From: Psychrobacter aquimaris
GTDB lineage: Bacteria; Pseudomonadota; Gammaproteobacteria; Pseudomonadales; Moraxellaceae
Reading direction: 5' to 3'
DNA: 64,000 nucleotides
Assembly: GCF_016107525.1 (NCBI RefSeq)
Contig: NZ_JABASR010000013.1
Coordinates: 1 to 64,000 of the forward strand
A program made the translations under genes and the position numbers. The notes under the pieces are model-generated. The model saw nothing but the letters and a program-made list of their open reading frames with translations. It was not told the origin of the DNA and searched no databases. Below, one piece after another: positions 39,035 through 48,607 of this stretch (position 1 is the stretch's first letter; each line of letters starts with the position of its first letter).

Positions 39035-40113
39035 ATCGCTACCAGCGCTTTTTTTAGGTCATCATACTCAGCTATATCAACTGGAGACTCATCCATCGTA
39101 CCGTGAGGCAGGGATAGAAGGCTATCGATGAATTTTGCAATAGCAGCGATCTCTTCCAACTCTAAAAATACGAGCCTTGGATGATTGCGTAACCAGTCCA
39201 ACTGCGTTTGTCTTATCTTATGATTGGAGTTCGGGAGTACCAAGCACGGCGTACCCGATAGCAAACATAAAATCATGCCATGCAGACGGTCAGTCACGAC
39301 CAATTTTGCAGCACGAAACTGGCTCAGTTTGTCAGTCAGTAATTTTGTACAATGTGCCTCATCCAGTTGCGAGCCACCAGCATGTGTGTCGGTTTTTTCA
39401 ACCTGATAGCCAGTATCTGCTAAGGCTTTGTCTATCATGCTATATTGCTCAGCCGATAATGCGGCTTCTTTGTCATCTCGTAAGCAGCGCAAGATACCTG
39501 AAGGCGCTAAGCAATCTGTCGTACCAAGCACTGTTGCATTGGCGCTCATAACAATATCTGGTACGAGACCAATATGCACATTACTGTACTCAGAAAAAAG
39601 CTCGATGAGTTTGGCCGCTGTTATCGACTCTCTGGCAAAAACATGTATATCTGAATGTTTGGCGTAGACGTTCACAATACGCTGCAAGGCACGTTTAGAT
39701 TGAGCAGAATCATTCCAATCTAGTGTCTGAGGAAAACAAACGATACGATTGGCAGGAAACGACTTAATGACTAATTGGCGCAGCTCCTCAATGTCAGGAT
39801 ACGTGCCACCCATATTACCGCCGCCGATGATAGTAACGATATCCGTCTCTTTTATTTGCTGTTTAATCGAATTGAGCACGAATCTGGTTTGACTGATAGC
39901 AACACTAATAACATTATAATCCGTCAGTACACGTTGTAAATACTGCTTTTGCGCGTGAGAAATAGCAATATCACCAATATTGCCATAGTCAGCGGCAAGA
40001 AAAATGAAACACCGTTTACCGCTTGGTAACGGCAAACCTCTCGCACCCATATACGCGGCCCAGTGTTTTTTTAGTCTGAGCGGAATGAGCTTTTTTATAG
40101 CAGCAATATTCAT
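39031..40113 (-). CDS. Polysaccharide pyruvyl transferase family protein
   Basis: The product is 360 aa. It begins with a basic amphipathic stretch, then IFLAADYGNIGDIAISHAQKQYL, the family's opening, DIVTIIGGGNMGGTYPDIEEL, RIVCFPQTLDW and LVVTDRLHGMILCLLSGTPCLVL (the RLHG motif). Members transfer pyruvate from PEP to form a ketal on a capsule or teichuronic sugar, adding negative charge; some members do other transfers. It follows the QueC-like gene by 14 bp. GGGAG lies before the ATG. Confidence 0.88.
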   Translation of the reverse strand: MNIAAIKKLIPLRLKKHWAAYMGARGLPLPSGKRCFIFLAADYGNIGDIAISHAQKQYLQRVLTDYNVISVAISQTRFVLNSIKQQIKETDIVTIIGGGNMGGTYPDIEELRQLVIKSFPANRIVCFPQTLDWNDSAQSKRALQRIVNVYAKHSDIHVFARESITAAKLIELFSEYSNVHIGLVPDIVMSANATVLGTTDCLAPSGILRCLRDDKEAALSAEQYSMIDKALADTGYQVEKTDTHAGGSQLDEAHCTKLLTDKLSQFRAAKLVVTDRLHGMILCLLSGTPCLVLPNSNHKIRQTQLDWLRNHPRLVFLELEEIAAIAKFIDSLLSLPHGTMDESPVDIAEYDDLKKALVAI

Positions 40114-40126
40114 TTTTAACGCTCCC

Positions 40127-41317
40127 CTATTTGTTTTTCATTAATAGCTTCTTAACCCACATACGACGCTTTGAGCCAAAAGGAAACAACCTACTCAATT
40201 TAGGAGGTGATTGACGTTTGAGAACTTTTTCAATGTGTGGAAGCCATTCAAGACCTCTACCCGTTTTGAGCATTTCACGGCGGATAAAATGCCAATCTAT
40301 ACGTATTATTTCGTTTTTTAAAATCATATTTTTAAAGAGTGATGAATCAATAGGATCACTAAAGCATTGAGGGTTTTCGATACCTGCCACTAAAAGATTT
40401 AGTCGTGTTCTAACACATTTTTCACAGCGACCGCAGTTGCTATCATGCTTATCTCCAGCCCAGCAAACACGTAAATTCTGTATACCTAAGGGCCACTCTG
40501 CAAGCGCTTGAAGCTTCTCTGATCGACTAAACCCTGCGCCATCATGAATCACTCTAAAGTCACCAGAACTTAGCAGTGGATCAGTGATAGGATGTGAACC
40601 CCAAGGGCTAATTAGGGCATCATAAGAGTCACCGCTACCGATGAGTCCAATGTCTGCATATTGTTTTAAGCCACATAAGACTGAAGCGATAGCAGCAGCA
40701 TGATAGTCTTCCCAATTGATATTCCAAAGTCCTCGAATATTCGTTTTAACGACCACTAAATCGATATGGATATCTGCAAGCACTTTTGTCGCTATTTTTG
40801 CCGCATCAGCAAACCCTTTTGCATCATCTAGTGGTATGTCAAAGCCATGCACAAATACCCCTGCTTTAATATCTCGCGTAGCATATCCTGCGATGCCTGT
40901 CGCATGACGATAAACAGTAAACTGGGCATCAACGCCACCAGAAAACGCAGCAATAGCACCACCTACATGCCAGTCTTGTTCTCGCATACGATCCACTTGT
41001 ATATCAATCAAAAAATAACGGTCTGGTAACCATTTATTCCAAACATACTGTAGCTCTGTCAGGTTGGCTAATAGCTCACGCGACACGCTACCATGCACAT
41101 GAATGGCTGCTCGCATCTGCATCGCTGGCAATAATGTGGCTAGTAAATAAGCGTCACAATCATCGTCTTCTGGCATTGGTAGGTCAGCTGGGTACAAAAA
41201 CCACAATTCTTTCTCAGTCATTTGCCTGCTATCTATGGTCTGTTGCAGCAAACAACAGCGCTTTTGACCGTTCTCGTCACTATTTAAAGGCTGGGGCAAC
41301 AAATCAATATTAAGCAT
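40127..41317 (-). CDS. QueC/asparagine-synthase-like PP-loop protein in the capsule locus
   Basis: The product is 396 aa. After about 115 residues without known motifs comes the ATP pyrophosphatase PP-loop AAFSGGVDAQFTVYRH (SGGVDA at 126-131). Near the C-terminus Cys285, Cys295, Cys298 and Cys301 (C-x9-C-x2-C-x2-C, in the NCGRCEKCVRT context) match the zinc site spacing of QueC almost exactly (C-x8-C-x2-C-x2-C). PP-loop enzymes adenylate a carboxyl or carbonyl group before amide or nitrile formation. True QueC is about 230 aa and acts in queuosine synthesis. Here the gene overlaps a GT2 gene by 8 bp and precedes the pyruvyl transferase, so a sugar-acid amidation or similar is inferred. Function is unknown. 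Confidence 0.75.
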   Translation of the reverse strand: MLNIDLLPQPLNSDENGQKRCCLLQQTIDSRQMTEKELWFLYPADLPMPEDDDCDAYLLATLLPAMQMRAAIHVHGSVSRELLANLTELQYVWNKWLPDRYFLIDIQVDRMREQDWHVGGAIAAFSGGVDAQFTVYRHATGIAGYATRDIKAGVFVHGFDIPLDDAKGFADAAKIATKVLADIHIDLVVVKTNIRGLWNINWEDYHAAAIASVLCGLKQYADIGLIGSGDSYDALISPWGSHPITDPLLSSGDFRVIHDGAGFSRSEKLQALAEWPLGIQNLRVCWAGDKHDSNCGRCEKCVRTRLNLLVAGIENPQCFSDPIDSSLFKNMILKNEIIRIDWHFIRREMLKTGRGLEWLPHIEKVLKRQSPPKLSRLFPFGSKRRMWVKKLLMKNK

Positions 41318-42326
41318 ATTTTTTCACCTTTACTTTAGACCAAGACAACTGTAAGAAAACCAGCGTCATAACATACCAACGTCGAGAAAAACATAGAATC
41401 AACACACGAATACCGCGTGCTGGATGTCGTTGATAGTAATGCGGCAAACAGTTCTGATAAACGAAAGACTGGCGTATTTTTATTAACTCTGCCCGACGAT
41501 TTTTCATGCTGATATGCGCCAAATTATTAAGTAAATATGGCAGCATATGCTCGACATAACTACGAGCAAAATCTGATAATAGCACTTGCTTTTCAGTAGC
41601 ACTGATCGACCAATCATGTATCCTGACTCTGGCTTTATAGTCCGCTTCAATAGATTCCAAAAGCCCTGATTTGTATTGTGAGCTTGTTATCGAGGTCGCA
41701 CTTTCATAGTAGTTATATGGGCAGTCTGACACCACCGACAAACGATTCGCTTTACTTAGACATGCGATATTAAAAATACCATCCTCACCAAATTTTACGT
41801 CGCTATCAAAGCGCAGATCTGCGATTAAGTTTTTGCTATACACCTTGGTACAGGCGTACCAATATATATGTCTATTCTCTGTCACTCTCAGTTGTAGCAT
41901 TTCAATATCTTGCCGTGAGTATTCTGCTGCACTGTTAGGACTCTCGACAACAGAGCCATCTAGCATCATGCGCTTATGACCAAACGCCAACATCTCGACA
42001 TCTCGATCAACAGCCTGTTCAAAGACAAAATCAAAATACCAATCATCAATGGTGTCATCCGCGTCTATAAAAACGATGTAATTGCCAGTTGCTATATCGA
42101 GCCCAGTATTACGAGCTTCTGCCACGCCCCCATTTTTTTGATATTTCACCGTTATCCATGTCCTAGCATTTGCCCAGCTATGCAATAGACGAGCCGTTTC
42201 ATCTTTAGAACCATCGTCAATGACTATTAGCTCAATGTCGTGACTCTTTTTCGCAACATCAATACTATTAATACAACGATCAATAGTGGCGGCGGCATTG
42301 AACGCGGCGATAATAACTGAAATCAT
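41310..42326 (-). CDS. Glycosyltransferase family 2 protein
   Basis: The product is 338 aa, GT-A fold: MISVIIAAFNAAATIDRCI, LIVIDDGSKDETARLL, the DxD in IVFIDADDTIDDWYFDF (about 92) and the acidic FGEDGIFNIACLSK with the possible catalytic base. The C-terminal part is basic and hydrophobic (RVLILCFSRRWYVMTLVFLQ), likely lying on the membrane. It adds a sugar to the repeat unit. GAGG lies 6 bp before the ATG. It overlaps the PP-loop gene by 8 bp. Confidence 0.9.
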   Translation of the reverse strand: MISVIIAAFNAAATIDRCINSIDVAKKSHDIELIVIDDGSKDETARLLHSWANARTWITVKYQKNGGVAEARNTGLDIATGNYIVFIDADDTIDDWYFDFVFEQAVDRDVEMLAFGHKRMMLDGSVVESPNSAAEYSRQDIEMLQLRVTENRHIYWYACTKVYSKNLIADLRFDSDVKFGEDGIFNIACLSKANRLSVVSDCPYNYYESATSITSSQYKSGLLESIEADYKARVRIHDWSISATEKQVLLSDFARSYVEHMLPYLLNNLAHISMKNRRAELIKIRQSFVYQNCLPHYYQRHPARGIRVLILCFSRRWYVMTLVFLQLSWSKVKVKKYA

Positions 42327-42395
42327 AGTGAGCCTCTCAAATTGAGACTTCTAATGCATATCCTTTGTACCATTCAAAGCAGCCGAAAAACGTAG

Positions 42396-43712
42396 CTACT
42401 GCTCTATTTCAGGAATATGGACAAGACGCCGAAAAGCGACATAAATGATAGATAAACTCAGCAGCACCCCAACGAATGAGAAAAGGGCAATGGCTATCAT
42501 ATCTGACTCAAAAACGTAAAAACCTACATATAGTGCTACGGCACGAAATACCACTGCAAACACTTCTCTAATCAAAAGAAATCGCTGTAAACGCAATGCT
42601 GGCAATGCCGCAGTACTCGCACCAGACACTAAACTGGTCAAAAGCCAAATAGACAGCCACTGCGAATAACTACCTGCCAATGCCCACTCTGCACCGAACA
42701 CTAAAGAAAAAAGATAATCACCAAAAACGAACACTGTACCGAATGGAACAATACCTACCACCAATAAAATCAACGTCACTTTTAATAAAAATTGATAAGC
42801 CTCAGATGAGTTTGCTGTGATGGCACGCGTAATTTTAGGATAAAAAACCTCTCCAACCGCCTGACCTAACAGCATCGCTGGCGCGCCAAGCACAAGGACA
42901 GCTAATGAATACTGCCCTGCAGAAGAGGCACTAAATAGTGATGCTAACAAGATAGTTGGCAACCCCACTGAAGCAGCATTCAGGATACTTTGTGGCATAC
43001 GATATATCGCAAAATCACGCTGCGATATCGCGGCATGTCGAATACCCTCAGTGCCAAACCAATGACGGACATTTAATACACCTACTCTAGGTACACGAAG
43101 CATCTGCATGATAAAGTTTGTGAGCTGCCCTGCTATCGTTAATAAAACAAGCAACATACCAGAAGGCGCCAGCATACCGCCTATCAGCTTACTGCTATCT
43201 GTCACAAACTTGCTTTCGACATAAGCCCGAGCTTTCGCTTTAAATAAGCCCACTCTAATAGCAGACTGATCAGCGACAGAAAGAAAAGCACCTATTAGTA
43301 GCGTTAATGGTATGAGATATAGCATGTTTGGCGTACTTTCCATACCCATCCACCTTGCCAAATAAAACTTGCCGACATATATAACAATGAATGAGAAAAC
43401 GGCTATCACCAGACTGAGTAATATAGACAATCGAGCAATTGCCGCTGCATCCTCATCACTGTCAGGCATCACGATTGCATTTGCATAGCCCATAGTGGCA
43501 ATCGGAGTGATGATGCTGACGACAGCAGTAAAGGCGGCAGCAATACCGAAATCCTCAGGTCTATATAGTCTGGTGAGAAACGGCATAAAAATCATGGCGA
43601 TGGCCTGTCCAGCAGCAATACCGCCACCGACCATGACCACATCTCGCACAAAATGACTGGTTTTCAACCTGTTTATTGTGCTCTGTATCAATAAACATAC
43701 TTCAGAGCTCAT
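42396..43712 (-). CDS. wzx: Oligosaccharide flippase (Wzx-like)
   Basis: The product is 438 aa with about twelve transmembrane helices of the polysaccharide-transport (PST/MOP) type: VVMVGGGIAAGQAIAMIFMPFLTRLYRPEDFGIAAAF is the usual start, with LGQAVGEVFYPKIT in the middle. It should move the undecaprenyl-linked repeat unit from the cytoplasmic to the periplasmic leaflet. It follows the dehydratase gene by 66 bp. The gene symbol reflects role only; Wzx proteins share little sequence. Confidence 0.9.
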   Translation of the reverse strand: MSSEVCLLIQSTINRLKTSHFVRDVVMVGGGIAAGQAIAMIFMPFLTRLYRPEDFGIAAAFTAVVSIITPIATMGYANAIVMPDSDEDAAAIARLSILLSLVIAVFSFIVIYVGKFYLARWMGMESTPNMLYLIPLTLLIGAFLSVADQSAIRVGLFKAKARAYVESKFVTDSSKLIGGMLAPSGMLLVLLTIAGQLTNFIMQMLRVPRVGVLNVRHWFGTEGIRHAAISQRDFAIYRMPQSILNAASVGLPTILLASLFSASSAGQYSLAVLVLGAPAMLLGQAVGEVFYPKITRAITANSSEAYQFLLKVTLILLVVGIVPFGTVFVFGDYLFSLVFGAEWALAGSYSQWLSIWLLTSLVSGASTAALPALRLQRFLLIREVFAVVFRAVALYVGFYVFESDMIAIALFSFVGVLLSLSIIYVAFRRLVHIPEIEQ

Positions 43713-43778
43713 GACATATTGTCCAATTTAGTGCCTCACAGAACTTGTAAGGAAGTTACGATAGCGCGCTTCACTCTA

Positions 43779-45782
43779 TTAACCAATTTCATCTGTCAGT
43801 GTGGTATCTACTTTCTCTACCTCAATATCATTCTCAGAGCCTTCTCGGTAGCCTTCGACAAAAAACTTAAACTGTGTTTTCAGCCAGACTACATCTTGCT
43901 GCTTTGCTTTTTCTACCAATTCAAATAAGATATTTTCGATATCTTGCAAAGGAAAGCTGTGCTCCATTGCTTGCATAATCAATGGATGAAAAGTAGGTTC
44001 GATATTGTCTTCACCAATGATTAACTCCTCGTAGAGCTTTTCACCCGGTCTCAATCCAGTAAATATGATTTCGATGTCACCATTGGGATTGCTATCATCT
44101 TTTAGCTCACAACCCGTCAAACGAATCATACGTTTTGCCAGATCAACAATTTTGACGGGTGCGCCCATATCAAGCACAAACACTTCTCCACCGAATGCCA
44201 TCGCACCTGCCTGAATAACCAAACTGGCTGCTTCTGGAATCGTCATAAAATAGCGTGTGATGTCTGGATGAGTAATGGTGATCGGACCGCCTTGCTCAAT
44301 CTGTTTGGTAAATAACGGCACCACAGAACCTGACGACCCTAGAACATTGCCAAAACGCACCATGCTAAAACAAGTCTGACTGTTACTTTGGCTCAATCCT
44401 TGGCAAACCAACTCAGCCAAGCGTTTGGACGCTCCCATCACATTGGTAGGTCGCACGGCTTTGTCAGTAGAAATCAGCACAAAAGTCTCAACGCGAGCCT
44501 GTATCGCAGCACGGGCACAATAGTAAGTGCCTTTGGTATTATTGATGGTACCCTCAAAGGGATTGGACTCAACAATAGGCACATGCTTATAGGCTGCAGC
44601 GTGATAAATCGTTTTTATATGGTTTTTTTCGAATATATTGATTAATTTTTTTTCGTTACTGACACTGCCAATAATGCTAATAATCTCAATATTTTGATAA
44701 TCAGCATCCGCTTTTTTGAGGTTATCAAGTTCTTGATCTATAGTGTATAAAGCATACTCAGACTGTTCATATAGCACTAAGCATTTAGGCTTATTTTTGA
44801 TAATTTGCCGACACAGCTCACTACCAATTGAGCCACCTGCCCCTGTAACTAGGACGTTTTTACCAGTAATGTTTTTTTGTAGCAACTCAGCGACAGGTTC
44901 GACCGTTTCTCGTTCAAGCACATCTAGTATGTCAACGGGTCTTATATGACTGACGGTCACTATCTCATCAGCAAGCTCACGCAAGCTTGGCAAGTCTTTT
45001 ATCTTAACGGAGATACCTGACAGACTGTCCATAATCTGTTTTTTACGAGCACGGCTCATAGAGGGCATGGCCAAAATTACCTGCGCCACCTTGAGTTTTT
45101 CTATCAACCATGGAAGCGCGTGAGCCGCATATATTTGTTTGCCATGCAGATAAGCTCCGGTAAGCTGCTGATCATCATCGATATACGCCACCACATTGTA
45201 CTGATAAGAATGTCTCAAACTTTCTAGCAACTCTCTACCAGCTTCTCCTGCACCATAAATAATCACATTGTCACAACAGGCATTTGGACGACGGTTTTGA
45301 CCTGTACCCTGTAGACGTTTCAGTAACGCGCGTATCATTAGCCTACTATTCCACAGCCAAATAAAAAATAGAAATAGAAATATAACTGGGGCTGAGCGCG
45401 GTATCGTCGCTGATGGACTCAAATAAATGATCACTTGATAAACAATAATAAGTAAAAGAAACAGTTGCAGCACACGACCCATCACTGCATCAAAAAACCC
45501 TCGAGAGGCGCTTCGATAAAAACCAATAAGATATAAGCTAGCAACCGGCACGGATGCATAAAAAGCCAATGCGGCAAGACTGATATGAGAGGCCACATAC
45601 CCTTGTCGTAGCATCAATGCCAATAACAGGCAAAAGATCGATATGGCAAAATCTATACTAAATAAAAGTGTGCTTTTAGCAAGGCGTGGTAATGACAATA
45701 AATACAGAGCCATACGCTTCGACCATTGATTAAAACCACTGGACGATTGATAAGCATTGTTTGACTCTGTTTTTATAAACAT
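43779..45782 (-). CDS. Membrane nucleotide-sugar 4,6-dehydratase (WbpM/PglF-like)
   Basis: The product is 667 aa. Four N-terminal transmembrane helices are followed by a CoA-binding-like Rossmann region (VIIYGAGEAGRELLESLRH) and a C-terminal extended SDR domain: NVLVTGAGGSIGSELCRQI, IYHAAAYKHVPIVESNPFEG and the active-site STDKAVRPTNVMGASKRLAE. In WbpM/PglF relatives the usual Tyr of YxxxK is replaced by Met (here MGASK), as seen here. It converts UDP-GlcNAc to the 4-keto-6-deoxy sugar. The ATG at 45782 is preferred over the GTG at 45791. It starts the assembly part of the locus, just after wzc. Confidence 0.92.
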   Translation of the reverse strand: MFIKTESNNAYQSSSGFNQWSKRMALYLLSLPRLAKSTLLFSIDFAISIFCLLLALMLRQGYVASHISLAALAFYASVPVASLYLIGFYRSASRGFFDAVMGRVLQLFLLLIIVYQVIIYLSPSATIPRSAPVIFLFLFFIWLWNSRLMIRALLKRLQGTGQNRRPNACCDNVIIYGAGEAGRELLESLRHSYQYNVVAYIDDDQQLTGAYLHGKQIYAAHALPWLIEKLKVAQVILAMPSMSRARKKQIMDSLSGISVKIKDLPSLRELADEIVTVSHIRPVDILDVLERETVEPVAELLQKNITGKNVLVTGAGGSIGSELCRQIIKNKPKCLVLYEQSEYALYTIDQELDNLKKADADYQNIEIISIIGSVSNEKKLINIFEKNHIKTIYHAAAYKHVPIVESNPFEGTINNTKGTYYCARAAIQARVETFVLISTDKAVRPTNVMGASKRLAELVCQGLSQSNSQTCFSMVRFGNVLGSSGSVVPLFTKQIEQGGPITITHPDITRYFMTIPEAASLVIQAGAMAFGGEVFVLDMGAPVKIVDLAKRMIRLTGCELKDDSNPNGDIEIIFTGLRPGEKLYEELIIGEDNIEPTFHPLIMQAMEHSFPLQDIENILFELVEKAKQQDVVWLKTQFKFFVEGYREGSENDIEVEKVDTTLTDEIG

Positions 45783-45831
45783 AAGATCCACCCAATTAAG
45801 TTGGTTTGCTTATGAGCGACAACCACACAAA

Positions 45832-48096
45832 CTAGCGGTTATCTCCGTAGGCATAATGATAGTGATAGCTATATTTATCCATAAGACCCTGCTGTACATC
45901 ATTGAGAATAATGCCATCTACTTGTACATTGGCTTTATTCATTTGCTTGATCGCATAAACCAGTTGCCCTTCTATTGAATGATTAAACTTCGTGACGATA
46001 AGCACTTTGTCTGCATGTTGCGCGAGTACCATAGCATCTGATGCCGCCAATATTGGGGGTGAGTCGATGACAATATAATCATATTGAGTTTTTAGCTCTG
46101 CCATTAAATGATCGAATTTCTCTCCTATCAGCAATGAGGTGGGATTGTGCGACTGCCGTCCACGCGGTATAAAGTCAATCATATCCATACCAGTAGGGTG
46201 GATAAAGCTTTCAATCCCTAAGCTAGAAACCTCACTGTCTGATTGAGTACCATCAATCGGAGAAAAGTTCTTTTGATCCTGCAATAAATAATCGGCAAGT
46301 CCATCATGTAGGCTCATGTTAAACATTTTATGCAACTCGCCTAAACGCATATCACCATCAATGACTAAGACTTTTTTATTGAGCTGGGCAAATACCTCTG
46401 CTAAATTGGCAGCGATAAACGACTTGCCGACACCTGGGCTCTCCCCAGTAATCAATATTACTTGCGCGGGCTGCCCGACCACTGTCCCCATTGGCATACC
46501 AAACATTAAATTGGTTCTTAAGCTTTTAATCGCTTCATAACTTAAACTACTGTGATCAACATGAGCGAGCATGCGAGGGGTGGTCTTCTTTTTATTCAAC
46601 CTCGACAGTAAGGGTGAGCGTGGAATCGTTGCAATGACAGGGATGCCCGTGGTGGCCTCTAAATGTTCTGGATCTTTTACGACATTTCTAATAAGGTTCT
46701 TCAATAGCACCAGCATTACCCCAAGCATCATGCCTATGAATGTAGTCAGCATCATGATTTGTAGTTTGTTTGGTGCAATGGCATTAAAGGTGCTGGTCGG
46801 TGAATCGATAATACGGGCATAGCCGATTTGACCAGCCTTGACGATTTTAAGTTGCTCATAGTTTTTGAGCAGCGTCAGATAGATTTCTCGATTGATGGCG
46901 GTATCTTCTGACAGCTTTAAAAACTCTCGCTGTATTTCAGGGAGACCTGCAATGGTATTGTCTATCTCTCTTATTCTATTATTCAGCACTTTGAGCTGTT
47001 CATTAATTTGAATGACCAGTGGATGTTCTTCGGTGTAATAAGTAGTTAGGTCTGCTTTTTTGAGTCTAAGCTCATTGAGCTGCTCATCAATGCGCGACTT
47101 CTCATTCAATAACAATTCAGCTTCTTTACCCACATCAATCGTGCCATATTTTTTACGAAACTCATTAAACAGTGCTTCAGAAGTCTCTAGTTTTTCTTTT
47201 AATAGAGGTATCTGCGTTTCCATAAAGGCAAGTGTTTTGGTCGTTTCTTCAGAGCCACGAGATTGGTTTTGATCGACGTAGGATTGGACAATCTGATTGA
47301 GTATAGTCGTGATTTGCTCTTGGTTGGGACCCGTCATCGACAGCTGAATAATCCCCGTTTTTTGACCTTGTTCTTCAACAGATAAGGCGCTGTTGATAGC
47401 GTCAGTCGCGGCTTTTATCGTCTGCTTAGTAATATTAATTGGGTAACCATCAGCGGGTAACTCCATGACAGTGATATTAATTTGACCGTTCGACCCTTTG
47501 AACTGATGCGGCTGCCCAAGCTGACCTTTGAAGTCATCAAATCCATTGCTCAAAACAAATCCTGTAGCAGATTTTGTGAGCGTAAAAGGTTGGTTCAAGT
47601 ACGCTGGTGATACATCAAATTGGCGGACTTTGACTACGCCATTTTCGGTATCAAGTGACACATCATCCGGTGTATTTAATTGAGTGTAAGTACGATTGCT
47701 TTTTATCCTATCAAGATGACCAATGTTGGGATCTGTTAGCTTAATGCGCAGGTGCAATAGCTCAACCACTGGCTCCAATATCATACGTGATTTTATCAGC
47801 TCTGCTTCTGTCTCCGCTTTGCTGACTTCTGCACCGACCAAATCTGAGATACTCGCGCCAAGCGCCTCTATTCCTTGTGTATTTTCTTCAATCTGTATCA
47901 GCGCATCTGATTTATAGGTGGGATTCACATAGCGGGTATACAAAAGCCCTAGTAAAAGCCCCAATATCGCCATGAGAGCGATAATTTTCCAACCACGCAA
48001 CAATACTAAAACCAGCGCCATTAAATCGATGTCGTCATTGTTTTTTTCGCCCGTAGACGTTGATAGGTCTTTTGAATCCATATTATTCATAACCAT
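45832..48096 (-). CDS. wzc: Polysaccharide co-polymerase / BY-type tyrosine kinase Wzc
   Basis: The product is about 754 aa. The N-terminal Wzz domain is bounded by two TM helices (about 25-50 and 435-455) with a coiled-coil periplasmic part. The cytoplasmic BY-kinase has Walker A GESPGVGKS, Walker A' VLVIDGDMR and Walker B YDYIVIDSPP. The tail KYSYHYHYAYGDNR has five Tyr, the autophosphorylation cluster. Wzc controls chain length and export with Wza. The frame is open to a TTG at 48111; the ATG at 48096 with GAG before it is preferred. wzb lies 25 bp upstream. Confidence 0.95.
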   Translation of the reverse strand: MVMNNMDSKDLSTSTGEKNNDDIDLMALVLVLLRGWKIIALMAILGLLLGLLYTRYVNPTYKSDALIQIEENTQGIEALGASISDLVGAEVSKAETEAELIKSRMILEPVVELLHLRIKLTDPNIGHLDRIKSNRTYTQLNTPDDVSLDTENGVVKVRQFDVSPAYLNQPFTLTKSATGFVLSNGFDDFKGQLGQPHQFKGSNGQINITVMELPADGYPINITKQTIKAATDAINSALSVEEQGQKTGIIQLSMTGPNQEQITTILNQIVQSYVDQNQSRGSEETTKTLAFMETQIPLLKEKLETSEALFNEFRKKYGTIDVGKEAELLLNEKSRIDEQLNELRLKKADLTTYYTEEHPLVIQINEQLKVLNNRIREIDNTIAGLPEIQREFLKLSEDTAINREIYLTLLKNYEQLKIVKAGQIGYARIIDSPTSTFNAIAPNKLQIMMLTTFIGMMLGVMLVLLKNLIRNVVKDPEHLEATTGIPVIATIPRSPLLSRLNKKKTTPRMLAHVDHSSLSYEAIKSLRTNLMFGMPMGTVVGQPAQVILITGESPGVGKSFIAANLAEVFAQLNKKVLVIDGDMRLGELHKMFNMSLHDGLADYLLQDQKNFSPIDGTQSDSEVSSLGIESFIHPTGMDMIDFIPRGRQSHNPTSLLIGEKFDHLMAELKTQYDYIVIDSPPILAASDAMVLAQHADKVLIVTKFNHSIEGQLVYAIKQMNKANVQVDGIILNDVQQGLMDKYSYHYHYAYGDNR

Positions 48097-48121
48097 ATAC
48101 TCATCGCTCAATGTTGATCGT

Positions 48122-48598
48122 TTAATAGCATTCGCTGAACTTCAACGCTCTAATTGATGTCGCGTCGCTAATCTTGTCAGTCCATTGTTCAAGACTATCG
48201 ATAATATCTTGTCTACTCTTTTCAAATGCTGAGTCATCCTGCTGATAAGGGTCAGCAATATCTTTATCAAGCCAATGCCCAATTCGAAAGGTTTTTCCGC
48301 GACAATGCGGCCACTGACTTTCAATCCATTTGGTTTGGCTGGTTGTCATCGTCAAAATTAAATCTGACTGACTGACTAACACTTCATTAATTTGCTTGGC
48401 AATATGAGCACTGATATCTATATGATGAGTAGCCATCAATGCAACCGCTTTTGCATCAGCAGCCTGTCCTACGAGCGCTGACAAACCAGCGGATTCGATG
48501 TGCTTTTCTGGATAATATGCCGTTAATATGGCAGCGGCCATCGGGCTGCGGCATATATTGCCAACACAAACGACTAAGATATGATTAAACGCTCCCAT
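48122..48598 (-). CDS. wzb: Low-molecular-weight protein-tyrosine phosphatase Wzb
   Basis: The product is 158 aa. The active-site loop CVGNICRSPMA (C-x5-R) lies at about residues 11-18 and the general-acid Asp in KDIADPYQQ near 115. It removes phosphate from the tyrosine cluster of Wzc, resetting polymer export. AGGAG lies 6 bp before the ATG. It sits between wza and wzc, the standard order. Confidence 0.95.
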   Translation of the reverse strand: MGAFNHILVVCVGNICRSPMAAAILTAYYPEKHIESAGLSALVGQAADAKAVALMATHHIDISAHIAKQINEVLVSQSDLILTMTTSQTKWIESQWPHCRGKTFRIGHWLDKDIADPYQQDDSAFEKSRQDIIDSLEQWTDKISDATSIRALKFSECY

Positions 48599-48607
48599 AA
48601 CTGACTC

